Positions 42,868-51,862 of a DNA stretch of 64,000 bases are shown piece after piece. How positions within the stretch are numbered: the stretch's first letter is position 1; the number at the start of each line of letters is the position of its first letter. The position numbers and the translations under genes are program-made. The notes beneath the pieces are model-generated. The model worked only from the letters and a program-made list of their open reading frames with translations. It searched no databases and was not told where the DNA came from. The DNA is from Photobacterium atrarenae (lineage in GTDB: Bacteria > Pseudomonadota > Gammaproteobacteria > Enterobacterales > Vibrionaceae), in the NCBI RefSeq assembly GCF_024380015.1, contig NZ_CP101508.1:3162902-3226901 (forward strand). Reading direction: 5' to 3'.

Positions 42868-42974
42868 GCGGATCTTTTTGGATCCGCTCATTATACTTTC
42901 GGCTAAGCCGCCTGACTCTTCCCCCCCGCAATTCTCAACCCTGTTCACAAAACCGCCGCTTTTGCCGCGGTTTT
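42868..42974 (+). terminator. Two hairpins after crbR
   Basis: GCGGATC-TTTTTG-GATCCGC (42868-42887) directly follows the stop. AAAACCGC / GCGGTTTT (42949-42974) lies further on. Either may end crbR transcription before the symporter promoter. Confidence 0.6.
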
Positions 42975-42988
42975 GCCGTTTCCGGCTC

Positions 42989-42997
42989 GACTAAAGT
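42989..42997 (+). promoter_or_regulatory. Candidate CrbR site before the symporter pair
   Basis: GACTAAAGT, 94 bp before the DUF4212 start. The same nine bases occur before the DUF294 gene (53233) and CTAAAGT before acs (55901). Confidence 0.4.
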
Positions 42998-43082
42998 TGC
43001 ACAGCCTCCCTGCGCGATCGTTGCTATTGTCTGCATGTAACATTTCATTAACGCGATTTCAATGACGTGAAAGGAGATGACA

Positions 43083-43349
43083 ATGGCGTTTGAATCCAAG
43101 GAGCAGGCGCAAGCCTATTGGAAAGAAAATCTCAGCACCATGGGCACCCTGCTGGCGATCTGGTTCCTGGTGTCTTATGGCGCTGGGGTTCTGTTTGTCG
43201 ATGCCCTCAATGCCATCCAGTTCGGTGGCTTCAAGCTGGGGTTCTGGTTTTCCCAGCAGGGCTCGATCTACACCTTCGTAGCCCTGATTTTTATTTATGT
43301 CGTCCGTATGAATGCGATCGACCGTAAGTTTAACGTTCAAGAAGATTAA
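43083..43349 (+). CDS. DUF4212 small subunit of a Na+/solute symporter
   Basis: An 88-residue membrane protein with two helices (about 20-42 and 56-76) and the family pattern YWKENLSTMGTLLAIWFLVSYG. It always pairs with the large SSS subunit that follows 10 bp later. The ATG at 43083 is preferred because AAAGGAG then lies 6 bp upstream; ATG 43077 would sit on the ribosome site. Confidence 0.9.
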   Translation: MAFESKEQAQAYWKENLSTMGTLLAIWFLVSYGAGVLFVDALNAIQFGGFKLGFWFSQQGSIYTFVALIFIYVVRMNAIDRKFNVQED

Positions 43350-43359
43350 GAGGTGACTC

Positions 43360-45063
43360 ATGGAAATCCAAACCTGGACGTTTATCTTAGTGGGCATCAC
43401 CTTTGCCCTGTATATCGGGATCGCCATCTGGGCCCGTGCCGGCTCAACCAGTGAATTCTACGTCGCCGGCGGCGGTGTCCACCCGGTCGCCAACGGCATG
43501 GCGACCGCAGCCGACTGGATGTCAGCGGCATCTTTCATCTCTATGGCCGGGATCATCTCATTCGTCGGCTACGACGGCGGGGTTTATCTGATGGGCTGGA
43601 CCGGCGGCTATGTCCTGCTGGCACTGTGCCTGGCGCCTTACCTGCGTAAATTCGGCCAGTTCACGGTCCCGGACTTCATCGGCGAGCGTTACTACTCGAA
43701 AACTGCCCGTATGGTTGCTGTCTTCTGTGCCATCTTCGTTTCCTTTACCTATGTGGCAGGTCAGATGCGTGGCGTCGGCGTCGTATTCGCCCGCTTCCTG
43801 GAAGTAGACATCAACCTGGGGATCATCATCGGGATGGCTATCGTCTTCTTCTACGCCGTACTCGGCGGCATGAAGGGCATCACCTACACCCAGGTCGCGC
43901 AGTTCTGCGTGCTGATTTTCGCCTTCCTGGTGCCGGCAATTTTCACTTCCATCATGATGACCGGGAACCCGCTGCCGCAAATCGGCATGGGCTCAACCAT
44001 TTCCGGCACTGAAACCTACCTGATGGACAAGCTGGACGGCCTGACCACCGAGCTCGGCTTTACCGCCTATACCGACGGCTCGAAGAGCATGGTTGATGTG
44101 TTCTTCATTACCGCAGCGCTGATGGTCGGGACCGCCGGTCTGCCACACGTGATTATCCGCTTCTTCACCGTGCCGCGCGTCCGTGATGCACGGATCTCAG
44201 CGGGCTGGGCGCTGCTGTTTATCTCGCTGCTCTATACCACCGCCCCTGCCGTTGCCGCCTTTGCCCGCGTCAACATGATCGAGACCATCAACGGTCCGCA
44301 AAACCAGGGTGTACTGGCCGAAGAAGCCCCGAGCTGGGTGTCCAACTGGGAAGCCACCGGCCTGGTGAAGTGGGAAGATAAAAACGGCGACGGCCGGATG
44401 TTCTACTCCGGTGACGAGCGCAACGAAATGAACATCAACCGCGATATCATTGTACTGGCGAGCCCTGAGCTGGCGAAACTGCCGAACTGGGTTGTTGCCC
44501 TGCTGGCTGCCGGGGGTCTGGCTGCGGCACTGTCCACTGCGGCCGGTCTGCTGCTGGTGATCTCGACGGCGGTCTCCCATGACTTGCTTAAGAAAGGCTT
44601 CAAACCAAACATGACGGATAAGCAAGAGCTGCGCGCCGCCCGGATTGGTGCTGCGGCCGCGGTGATCGGCGCCGGTTACCTCGGCATTAACCCGCCGGGC
44701 TTTGTGGCTCAGGTAGTGGCATTTGCCTTCGGTCTGGCGGCTGCGTCCTTCTTCCCGGCGATTATCCTGGGGATCTTCTATAAGAAGATGAACAAAGAAG
44801 GTGCGATTGCCGGCATGTTGACCGGGATCCTGTTCACTGCCTCATACATTGTGTACTTCAAGTTCATCAACCCGGCTGCCAGCACCCCGGACAACTGGCT
44901 GTTTGGCATCAGCCCGGAAGGGATTGGTACCCTGGGGATGTGTCTAAACTTTGTGGTCTCGATTGTGGTGAACAAGTTCACCGCCGAAGTCCCAACCGAA
45001 GTGCAGGATATGGTGGAGTCGATTCGCTACCCGAAAGGAGCCGGTGCGGCGCACGATCACTAA
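43360..45063 (+). CDS. Sodium:solute symporter, large subunit (VC_2705 subfamily)
   Basis: SSS/SLC5-family carrier, 567 residues, about thirteen helices. The family Na+-site region ATAADWMSAASFISMAGIIS and GQFTVPDFIGERYYS are present. A ~60-residue charged insertion (about 310-370, VSNWEATGLVKWEDKNGDGR) separates two helices, a mark of the two-subunit subfamily. Its position next to crbR and motif CTAAAGT suggests uptake of acetate or a similar short-chain acid, but the substrate is inferred. Followed by a strong terminator. Confidence 0.9.
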   Translation: MEIQTWTFILVGITFALYIGIAIWARAGSTSEFYVAGGGVHPVANGMATAADWMSAASFISMAGIISFVGYDGGVYLMGWTGGYVLLALCLAPYLRKFGQFTVPDFIGERYYSKTARMVAVFCAIFVSFTYVAGQMRGVGVVFARFLEVDINLGIIIGMAIVFFYAVLGGMKGITYTQVAQFCVLIFAFLVPAIFTSIMMTGNPLPQIGMGSTISGTETYLMDKLDGLTTELGFTAYTDGSKSMVDVFFITAALMVGTAGLPHVIIRFFTVPRVRDARISAGWALLFISLLYTTAPAVAAFARVNMIETINGPQNQGVLAEEAPSWVSNWEATGLVKWEDKNGDGRMFYSGDERNEMNINRDIIVLASPELAKLPNWVVALLAAGGLAAALSTAAGLLLVISTAVSHDLLKKGFKPNMTDKQELRAARIGAAAAVIGAGYLGINPPGFVAQVVAFAFGLAAASFFPAIILGIFYKKMNKEGAIAGMLTGILFTASYIVYFKFINPAASTPDNWLFGISPEGIGTLGMCLNFVVSIVVNKFTAEVPTEVQDMVESIRYPKGAGAAHDH

Positions 45064-45091
45064 TAGATCCCAGTACCGCCAAACCCACTTC

Positions 45092-45119
45092 AAAAACCGA
45101 CGCACCTGCGTCGGTTTTT
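45092..45119 (+). terminator. Symporter operon terminator
   Basis: AAAAACCGACGC / GCGTCGGTTTTT around ACCT, 29 bp after the stop. It marks the left edge of the AT-rich island. Confidence 0.9.
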
Positions 45120-45347
45120 ATTTGTAACACTGATAAACATATGATTTTCAGATTATTTCGGCATTAATTAAAAAGTCAAAACCCAATAATTAAAATGCGA
45201 ATTTCAATATTGTAGATTTAAGTTATGAACATATAATCCCTCATATTCGAGACATTGATACGCTCACACCATCGAATATATAATTGGGAGCCCTTCGAAC
45301 TAGTAAACGTAGTCAAACAACCGTACACAAAACACAAATAATAAAAC

Positions 45348-45863
45348 ATGAGAACTATAGTAACAGCATTAATAGTGGCAGTTATGGCAATTAATATTGG
45401 GGGCAGCGAATTGTTTAAAAAAGAAACCTACGAACTAAGCCCTGAAATAAGTGGCAAATTACTCAACAACGGAAACCCATATAGTCACCATAGAGTTACC
45501 TTGCTTATTGGCGCACTGGGTGATGTGGAGGAGTTGAATACTATCACCGCTGTTGATGGAACCTTTCACTTTCCAAAAATTAATAAAGAAAAACTATTTA
45601 AACCAGGCATGTTCGATCAAGAAATGGTCAGTATCGCCATAACTGCCGGGGAAGAAAGGCAATATAAAATCTGGCGTTCTTTTTTATTTGGATATAAAAC
45701 ACCAAAGTTTGTCAAAGAAAATCTTCAAAAATTAGAGTGTGATATAAACTCAGATATAAAATACTTTATCTTTAAGAGTGAAACAGGTAATCCTGATGGA
45801 GATGAAATACATAGTATTTGTAACCTAACAGGTTTCATAGAATCTGGTAAAATAGATATTTAA
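45348..45863 (+). CDS. Small exported protein, candidate immunity protein 1
   Basis: I do not recognise this with certainty; it resembles a family I recall as DUF6795. The 171-residue product has a short N-terminal hydrophobic stretch (MRTIVTALIVAVMAINIGGS), probably a signal peptide. It then has YELSPEISGKLLNNGNP, a likely beta-sandwich with TAVDGTFHFPKI, and a C-terminal part with NPDGDEIHSICNLTGFIESG. The protein encoded at 46102 follows the same plan, so the two are paralogues. Low GC. Position before a lipase suggests a periplasmic antidote, which is inference. Confidence 0.75.
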   Translation: MRTIVTALIVAVMAINIGGSELFKKETYELSPEISGKLLNNGNPYSHHRVTLLIGALGDVEELNTITAVDGTFHFPKINKEKLFKPGMFDQEMVSIAITAGEERQYKIWRSFLFGYKTPKFVKENLQKLECDINSDIKYFIFKSETGNPDGDEIHSICNLTGFIESGKIDI

Positions 45864-46101
45864 ACCAATATTATATTCATTACTAAAGCGATTTAATGAA
45901 ACTTCAGGTATAGCAAATGGATCACCTGAGTCAGAAAGGACTCTGCCAGCACAGCAATCTAGAAAATCATGTGACCAGTGATAATGACAGTAATGTTAAT
46001 TTCATTTTTTTGTTGTATTGCTTCAAATATTAAAAACAGCCAGTTAAATCAAAATCACTACTCATGTACATTCACAACATTGTGCAATAGATGTGATTAA
46101 G

Positions 46102-46620
46102 ATGAATCTCGTTAAGCTTACTTTGGTATCTTTTTCATTAACAATCTCAATGAGCAGCTATAGTAATATGTTTGATTTCTTTAAGAGAAATGACTATATA
46201 TTAAGCCCGAGGATAAGTGGCAATATTTATAAAGATGCCTCACCTCAGTCAAATTACAATATATACCTTGAGGCCAGCTTTTTAAAAATCCGATATGAAT
46301 ACGCAACAAGAACAGATGAAAGGGGTAACTTTGATTTTGATGAGGTTGTTCATTCAACATGGATAAAAACCAACCCGTTAAACCAAACTTACTCATACAT
46401 AGGAATATATACAATAAATAACAACAAAAAGAACTATATATGGCAATCCCAATTTGACTATGAAAAACCTTTGGATTTTATCGTTGAAAACTTTAAATTA
46501 TTAAAATGCAATTTAAATTCACCGGAGTATAAATTCTACTTTGAAAACAGCGTACCTGATGGGGTTGACCTGATGGTTTTAAGCAAATGTGAACTAAGTG
46601 GATATAAGACAAAGGAATAA
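46102..46620 (+). CDS. Small exported protein, candidate immunity protein 2
   Basis: 172 residues from ATG 46102; a GTG at 46093 is also in frame. A signal peptide (MNLVKLTLVSFSLTISMSSY) is followed by FFKRNDYILSPRISGNIYKD, TRTDERGNFDFDEVV and KCELSGYKTKE. It shares with the 45348 protein the order: signal peptide, YxLSPxISG, a (T/V)DxxGxFxF turn, a PxxFxxENxxxLxC segment, then a C-terminal PDG and CxLxG. Identity looks modest, so these may recognise different effectors. It ends directly before the lipase gene. Confidence 0.75.
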   Translation: MNLVKLTLVSFSLTISMSSYSNMFDFFKRNDYILSPRISGNIYKDASPQSNYNIYLEASFLKIRYEYATRTDERGNFDFDEVVHSTWIKTNPLNQTYSYIGIYTINNNKKNYIWQSQFDYEKPLDFIVENFKLLKCNLNSPEYKFYFENSVPDGVDLMVLSKCELSGYKTKE

Positions 46621-46632
46621 GTGAGAAAAATT

Positions 46633-47823
46633 ATGCCTTCACTAACACCACGGCTTGCTTCTGAAATAGCTAATATACCATATGGGCTCTATCAAGGTGC
46701 CGGTCGATTAGCCTTCAAAGGTCACTTTGAGAAATTTTTTTCTTTTAACGATAACTCTTCTTTTGAAGGGAAAACTGGTGGCATCTCTATTATTGAAAAT
46801 ATGCCAATTCTACGAAAAGTGATCCCTGGTGCTCAGAGAAACTCTGAAGCATTTGCCGTCTTAGGTATAGGAAAAGGAAAGTATCAAGGTGATCTGGTCA
46901 TCTCTATACGAGGGACTCAAAATGCAAATGATTGGGTCACGAATGCAAATCTCGGATATAAGGGAGCCCCTAACGGCTCCTTAGCCCATGCTGGGTTCAT
47001 TAATTCATTTCATAGTATAAGGCCTCAAATTCGAAGCTACCTCCTAAAACTAAAACGGCTTCCAAATAAAGTACACTGTGTCGGGCATAGTTTAGGGGGT
47101 GCTTTAGCCTCATTATGTGCCGACTGGTTAAAAAGCGAGTTTTCTCTAAGAGTTAACCTATACACATTTGGCTCACCAAGGGTTGGCCTTGAACCATATG
47201 CGAGAAAATCAGGAAGTGGTGCAGATAAAATTTACAGGTGCACCCACGGTGCCGACCCTGTCCCTATGGTTCCTCTCTGGCCATTTGTTCATGCGCCTCA
47301 CCAAGGGCAAGAATATCGCTTAGACAATGATACTGGTTTTAAGATCTCTGCACATAAAATGGCTTCAACAGCGAGCCCTGGCTACCTCAACACGGCGAAA
47401 TCCGATAGCTGGGGAGATTTAAAATTAAAAGCAAATCATTTCTTAGGCAAACCAGTTAGATTAAAATTTGAGCATCGTAACCAAGCAACATTCACTGAAT
47501 ACTGGGCAGATAAAATCAGTGCGGCATTAATAACACTTCTTAAAGATACTGGTTTACTGGTTGCTGTTAGTCTACAAGCTACTATTTCTGTCGGAATGAC
47601 ATTTTACGATTATCTTGCTAAACATATGGAAAGAGTTTCCAAAGCTTCAAGAATGAGAGAAATTCAAGTTAAGGGCCTTCTAGGCCACATGCTTTCATTT
47701 ATAGGAAAGCCAATACAGAAAATTGAAGATCTTTCAGCAAAATTCATCCGTTCTGTTTTCTCAATGGTTTTAACTAAGCTCTATAGATCGGCCCAAATGG
47801 CACTAGAGGCTATACGAACCTAA
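46633..47823 (+). CDS. Class 3 lipase, candidate antibacterial phospholipase effector
   Basis: An alpha/beta hydrolase of 396 residues (from ATG 46633; GTG 46621 is adjacent to the previous stop and has AAGGA in front). The lipase_3 core runs about 65-245: oxyanion region SIRGTQNANDW, nucleophile elbow VGHSLGGALA (Ser about 153), Asp in HGADPVPMVPLW (about 208) and probable His in ISAHKM (about 241). No signal peptide. The last ~130 residues contain a hydrophobic stretch (LITLLKDTGLLVAVSLQ). Lack of a secretion signal together with two exported small partners fits type VI secretion lipase effectors, but no VgrG, Hcp or PAAR gene is nearby. It could also be a housekeeping intracellular lipase. 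Confidence 0.8.
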   Translation: MPSLTPRLASEIANIPYGLYQGAGRLAFKGHFEKFFSFNDNSSFEGKTGGISIIENMPILRKVIPGAQRNSEAFAVLGIGKGKYQGDLVISIRGTQNANDWVTNANLGYKGAPNGSLAHAGFINSFHSIRPQIRSYLLKLKRLPNKVHCVGHSLGGALASLCADWLKSEFSLRVNLYTFGSPRVGLEPYARKSGSGADKIYRCTHGADPVPMVPLWPFVHAPHQGQEYRLDNDTGFKISAHKMASTASPGYLNTAKSDSWGDLKLKANHFLGKPVRLKFEHRNQATFTEYWADKISAALITLLKDTGLLVAVSLQATISVGMTFYDYLAKHMERVSKASRMREIQVKGLLGHMLSFIGKPIQKIEDLSAKFIRSVFSMVLTKLYRSAQMALEAIRT

Positions 47824-48146
47824 AAGATAATAAGAAGGGCCATAACTATCATGGCTCTTCAGAATGTATTCAGATCCCCAAATTCCATCAGTCTAACCTT
47901 AGTTAATTATTACTTCCTATTCGATTACTCCAAAACTTTTCCCTTAAAATAAACCTATATTCGCCTTAATGCACGCACCGCCAAGTAATAGATGTAGTGA
48001 AGAGATATAACAGTCTTTACTTTCATATAATATTTCTTCAAAGTACAGGGCAACCAGGCACATCACAATAAGTCCGCCATCTCAACGATAGCAAGAACAC
48101 AGAGGCCACTCGATAGCAGCCTCTCTGTATAATCAAGCAAAAGTTA
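47824..48146. other. Gap between the lipase and crbS
   Basis: 323 bp, AT-rich. A hairpin GAAGGGCCAT-n7-ATGGCTCTTC (47834-47860, one G-T pair) follows the lipase stop without a T-run. AGAGGC-n12-GCCTCT (48101-48124) may end crbS on the minus strand. No gene seen. Confidence 0.5.
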
Positions 48147-51100
48147 TCAGGCCATATCTGTGATCCGATTCAGCACGGAGCGTAACTTCAGCGGTTTAAC
48201 CGGCTTAGCGATGAAACTAAAGCCATTTGCTTCGATACCTTCCATCATCTGTTCAGTCCTATCAGCACTGATGATCACCCCGGCGAATCGGTCACCCAGC
48301 CGCAGACGGCATTGCTGTAAAACCTCTAGCCCGGTACGGCCTTCATCAAGCCGATAGTCAGAGAGAATTACATCAGGTACCCAGCCCGCCTCCAGAACTT
48401 TAAGGCTGCCGACAATATCAATCGCAGTTTTGACATCACAGCCCCAGCGCGACAGCAGGCTTTCCATGCCCAGCAGAATATCCGGTTCATTATCAACACA
48501 CAGTACTTTCAAGTCTGCCAGCGGCGCTGGTGTTACTGCCGCTGCCATTGACGCCGATGCGGCTGGTTCAACCACCACGCCGCGCGCAACCCCCAACTCA
48601 AACACGGTACCCTGACCCGGCCAGGAGCGCATGGCTAGCGGATGGCCCAGCACCCGACAGATCCCTCGGGCAATGGCCAGCCCCAAGCCCAGGCCATGAT
48701 CGACCCCGTTACGCTCAATCCGGGTGAATTCCTCGAAGATATGGGCCTGTTTCTCTTCCGGGATTCCCGGGCCGTTATCCCACACCTGGAGCTGCAACTG
48801 GCCCTGATTGCGGCGAATGCCAAGCACCACCTTACCGCCCGGGTTATAGCGAAAGGCGTTGGTCAGGAAGTTCTGCAGCGCCCGGCGCAGCAGTTTAGGA
48901 TCGGAGACAATCACCGCCCGGCTGTTCACCACCTCAAAAGTGATCCCCTGCTTGCGGGCCAGGGCACTGAACTCGGCGCTGAGGATGTCGAGCACTTCAC
49001 TGGCAGGGAAGGCACGGACATTGACCTGCAATTTGCCCGCCTCCAGCCGTGACACATCCAGCAAGTCGCCAATCAGATCTTCCGCCGCACCCAGTGCGCT
49101 TTCAATATGTTGCGCCAGTTTCACCACTTCAGCGACGGCATCCGGATCCTTAGCCACTTCGGTCAGGGAGGAAGAAAACAGCCGCGCGGCATTGAGCGGC
49201 TGCATCAGATCATGACTCACCGCGGCCAGAAAGCGGCTTTTCGAGCGGGCCTGATGCTCGGCTTGTTGCGTGGCCGACACTAACTGCCGGTTGAGCAACT
49301 CCAGCTCATGGGTGCGCTGTTTCACCCGGGCTTCGAGATTTTCATTGGCTTCTTTCAACGCCTCTTCCGCCAGGCGGAAATCGGTAATATCAGAAAAACT
49401 CATCACAAAGCCGCCGCCGGGCATCGGGTTACCCTGCACCTCAATCACCTGACCGTCGGGACGGATCCGTGACGAGGTATGGGCCGTGCCCCGTTTCAGG
49501 TGCTCGACCCGCTTGGCGACATGCCGCTCCGGATCGCCCGGGCCGCACAGCCCCTGCTGGGCATTATGGCGGATCACGTCGGCAATCGGCCGTCCGACCT
49601 GGATCAACCCCGGCGGAAACGAAAACAGCTCCAGGTAACGCTGGTTCCAGGCCACCAGCCGCAGCTGTTTGTCGACCACGGCAATGCCCTGACTAATATG
49701 TTCAATCGCCCCCTGAAGCAACCCGCGGCTGAAATCGAACAGCTCCGACGCTTCGTCGACAATCGTCGCCACCTCTTCCAGCTGCATGTTGCGCCCCTGC
49801 AGGGCCGAGGTCAGTACCAGCCGCGCCGAGGAGGCGCCGAAGACTCCCGCCAGCACGCGCTCGGTATGGCGGATCAACGTGGCCGGGGCCTGTTGTTGCG
49901 GCAGCAGGTCGGCGTGATGCTGCTCGGTAAACTGTGAGAAGGCATAACGCACCCGCTTGCGGCCGACGAAGCGTGCCGCCAGCATTTCCAGCTCAGCAAC
50001 CGTCACCCGGGTCTGGTACAGGCTGGCATTTTCCGAGTCCGGCAGCGGCGCGCCAACAAAGGTCGCCGCCTGCAGCCGCTCGGTCAGCGAGGTACGGGTC
50101 AGCAGTGAGACCCCGATATACAGCGCCAGGTTCACCAACAAGCTGAGCAGCATACCCCAGTCCACCGGTGCCAGCTGTTTCAGCACCGGCCATTGCGGCG
50201 GCGTCAGCAACCACAGCAGTAGGTTGGTCTCCGCGCTGCCGGCCAGCATCTGGGTCTGGTTCATCATGGTGATCACCCAGAGCGTCAATCCACCGAACAT
50301 CCCGGCGTACACCCCTTTGCGGTTGCCCTCGCGCCAGTAAATTCCGCCGAGCAATGCCGGGGCAAACTGGGCAATAGCGGCAAACGAAAGAAAGCCGATC
50401 GCCGACAGTGATTCGATCTCACCCAGCACCTGGTGGAAACCCCAGGCGGCTGTTAGCAGCAACAGGATCAGGGTCCGGCGCACATTGAGCAGCAAGCCGG
50501 AAAACTCGGCGAAATTGCGCCCGGAGATCCGTAACCGCCGCAGCAGCAGCGGCAACACCAAATCGTTAGACACCATGATAGTCAGGGCTATCGTCGAGAC
50601 AATTACCATCCCGGTCGCCGCCGAAGTGCCGCCAAGAAATGCCAGCAGGGCAATCTGATCGGCGCCCTGCGACAGCGGCAGGTTGATCACGTAAGTGTCG
50701 GCCACCACGCCCGGTAGCAAAGCCTGGCCGGCCAGCGCCAGCGGGATCACGAACATCCCCATCAGCAGTAGGTAGAGCGGAAAAATCCAGCGGGCCCGGT
50801 GCAAATCCTGGGCCCGGCTGTTTTCCACCACAATGGTGTGAAACTGGCGCGGCAGACAGACAATCGCTGCCATGGTCAGCAGCATATGGATCAGCAGGCT
50901 GCCGAAATCCGGGGTTACAGCTGGCGTGTCGAGCGCCCCGGCCAGCGCCGCAACCGGCAGATCCGCCAGCAGACCGAGTGCAAACACCCCGACAATCAAA
51001 AATGCCACCAGCTTGACGATCGACTCAAACGCCACCGCCATCATCATCCCGCGGTGGTGTTCGGTGCTGTCGATATGGCGGGTGCCGAACAGCACGGTGA

Positions 51101-51608
51101 ACACCGCCAGCGCGGCAGTGACCATCCAGGCTATATCGCTCTCATCAACCCCGCTTTGCTGGCCGAGCGACGGCGCAATCTGTGCCAGCCCCATGGTAAT
51201 CCCACGCAGCTGCAGGGCGATATACGGCAGAATACCAATCACTGCAATCAGGGTAACCACCACGGCCAGCCCCTGCGACTTGCCGTAACGGGCGGCAATA
51301 AAGTCGGCGATCGATGTGATATGCTCGCGCTTGGCGATCAGCACCAGCCGGGCCAGGATCCGCCAGCCAACGGTAAACACCAGGATCGGTGCCAGATAGA
51401 TGGGTAAGAAGGACCAGATATTCTGGCTGGCCTGGCCGACCGTGCCGTAAAACGTCCAAGAGGTGCAGTAAACTGCGATCGAGAGACTGTAAATCCACGG
51501 CCGCCAGCCAGCCATCCACTGCGGTTTTTTATCGCCGTACCAGGCGATCAGAAACAGCAGCCCAAGATAGGCCAACGAAACCGGCACAACGATCCATCCC
51601 AGTGCCAT
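48147..51608 (-). CDS. crbS: Hybrid sensor kinase with SLC5 transporter domain, CrbS
   Basis: A 1153-residue protein in this order: sodium/solute-symporter domain of about 12-13 helices (about 1-490), a linker with a STAC-like part, a PAS domain (GIAVVDKQLRLVAWNQRYLELF, about 620-740), coiled coil, HisKA with the H-box SHDLMQPLNAAR (His about 799), HATPase (WDNGPGIPEEK, GLGLGLAIARG) and a C-terminal receiver (about 1032-1153, Asp about 1084 in LSDYRLD, Lys in IAKPVKP). This layout is that of CrbS, which senses acetate-related state and acts through CrbR on acs. The ATG at 51608 has AGGAAG upstream; the ORF extends 21 codons further. It is transcribed opposite to its neighbours and lies alone. 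Confidence 0.9.
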   Translation of the reverse strand: MALGWIVVPVSLAYLGLLFLIAWYGDKKPQWMAGWRPWIYSLSIAVYCTSWTFYGTVGQASQNIWSFLPIYLAPILVFTVGWRILARLVLIAKREHITSIADFIAARYGKSQGLAVVVTLIAVIGILPYIALQLRGITMGLAQIAPSLGQQSGVDESDIAWMVTAALAVFTVLFGTRHIDSTEHHRGMMMAVAFESIVKLVAFLIVGVFALGLLADLPVAALAGALDTPAVTPDFGSLLIHMLLTMAAIVCLPRQFHTIVVENSRAQDLHRARWIFPLYLLLMGMFVIPLALAGQALLPGVVADTYVINLPLSQGADQIALLAFLGGTSAATGMVIVSTIALTIMVSNDLVLPLLLRRLRISGRNFAEFSGLLLNVRRTLILLLLTAAWGFHQVLGEIESLSAIGFLSFAAIAQFAPALLGGIYWREGNRKGVYAGMFGGLTLWVITMMNQTQMLAGSAETNLLLWLLTPPQWPVLKQLAPVDWGMLLSLLVNLALYIGVSLLTRTSLTERLQAATFVGAPLPDSENASLYQTRVTVAELEMLAARFVGRKRVRYAFSQFTEQHHADLLPQQQAPATLIRHTERVLAGVFGASSARLVLTSALQGRNMQLEEVATIVDEASELFDFSRGLLQGAIEHISQGIAVVDKQLRLVAWNQRYLELFSFPPGLIQVGRPIADVIRHNAQQGLCGPGDPERHVAKRVEHLKRGTAHTSSRIRPDGQVIEVQGNPMPGGGFVMSFSDITDFRLAEEALKEANENLEARVKQRTHELELLNRQLVSATQQAEHQARSKSRFLAAVSHDLMQPLNAARLFSSSLTEVAKDPDAVAEVVKLAQHIESALGAAEDLIGDLLDVSRLEAGKLQVNVRAFPASEVLDILSAEFSALARKQGITFEVVNSRAVIVSDPKLLRRALQNFLTNAFRYNPGGKVVLGIRRNQGQLQLQVWDNGPGIPEEKQAHIFEEFTRIERNGVDHGLGLGLAIARGICRVLGHPLAMRSWPGQGTVFELGVARGVVVEPAASASMAAAVTPAPLADLKVLCVDNEPDILLGMESLLSRWGCDVKTAIDIVGSLKVLEAGWVPDVILSDYRLDEGRTGLEVLQQCRLRLGDRFAGVIISADRTEQMMEGIEANGFSFIAKPVKPLKLRSVLNRITDMA

Positions 51609-51862
51609 GATACTTCCTGATTGTAAATAAGAGGTAAACGCATGGTAGCGGATCGGTGCGGTTGCACTCAATCAGCATGATCACACTTCTTTGGCGGGCG
51701 AGTTGCTGCGGGTGAAGCTCTGCGGGCAAAGGAAAGTGGTGGCAAGCAGAGGGGAGTCGTGACAAGCAGAGAAGAAACGTTGGCAGGCGGCTGGGAAAGC
51801 GGGGAACCTGCGCCGATCCGCATCGGCACAGGCAAGGTGTTCAGTTCGCGTAAGTTGCGGGA

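Larger units (their letters stand above)
45120..48140. mobile_element. AT-rich island with lipase and two small exported proteins
   Basis: Composition drops sharply: sample 60-base lines inside (46201, 46501) count about 30-37% GC, against about two thirds in the symporter gene at 44521. Codon use shifts to A/T-ending codons. The island interrupts the acetate-gene region between the symporter and crbS. No integrase, transposase, tRNA or clear flanking repeat was found, so mobility is inferred from composition and context only. Confidence 0.55.

Noticed and set aside
45120..48140. Type VI structural or delivery genes, integrase or transposase in the island
   Set aside because: Searched by eye on both strands; none found, so effector and mobility calls remain inference.
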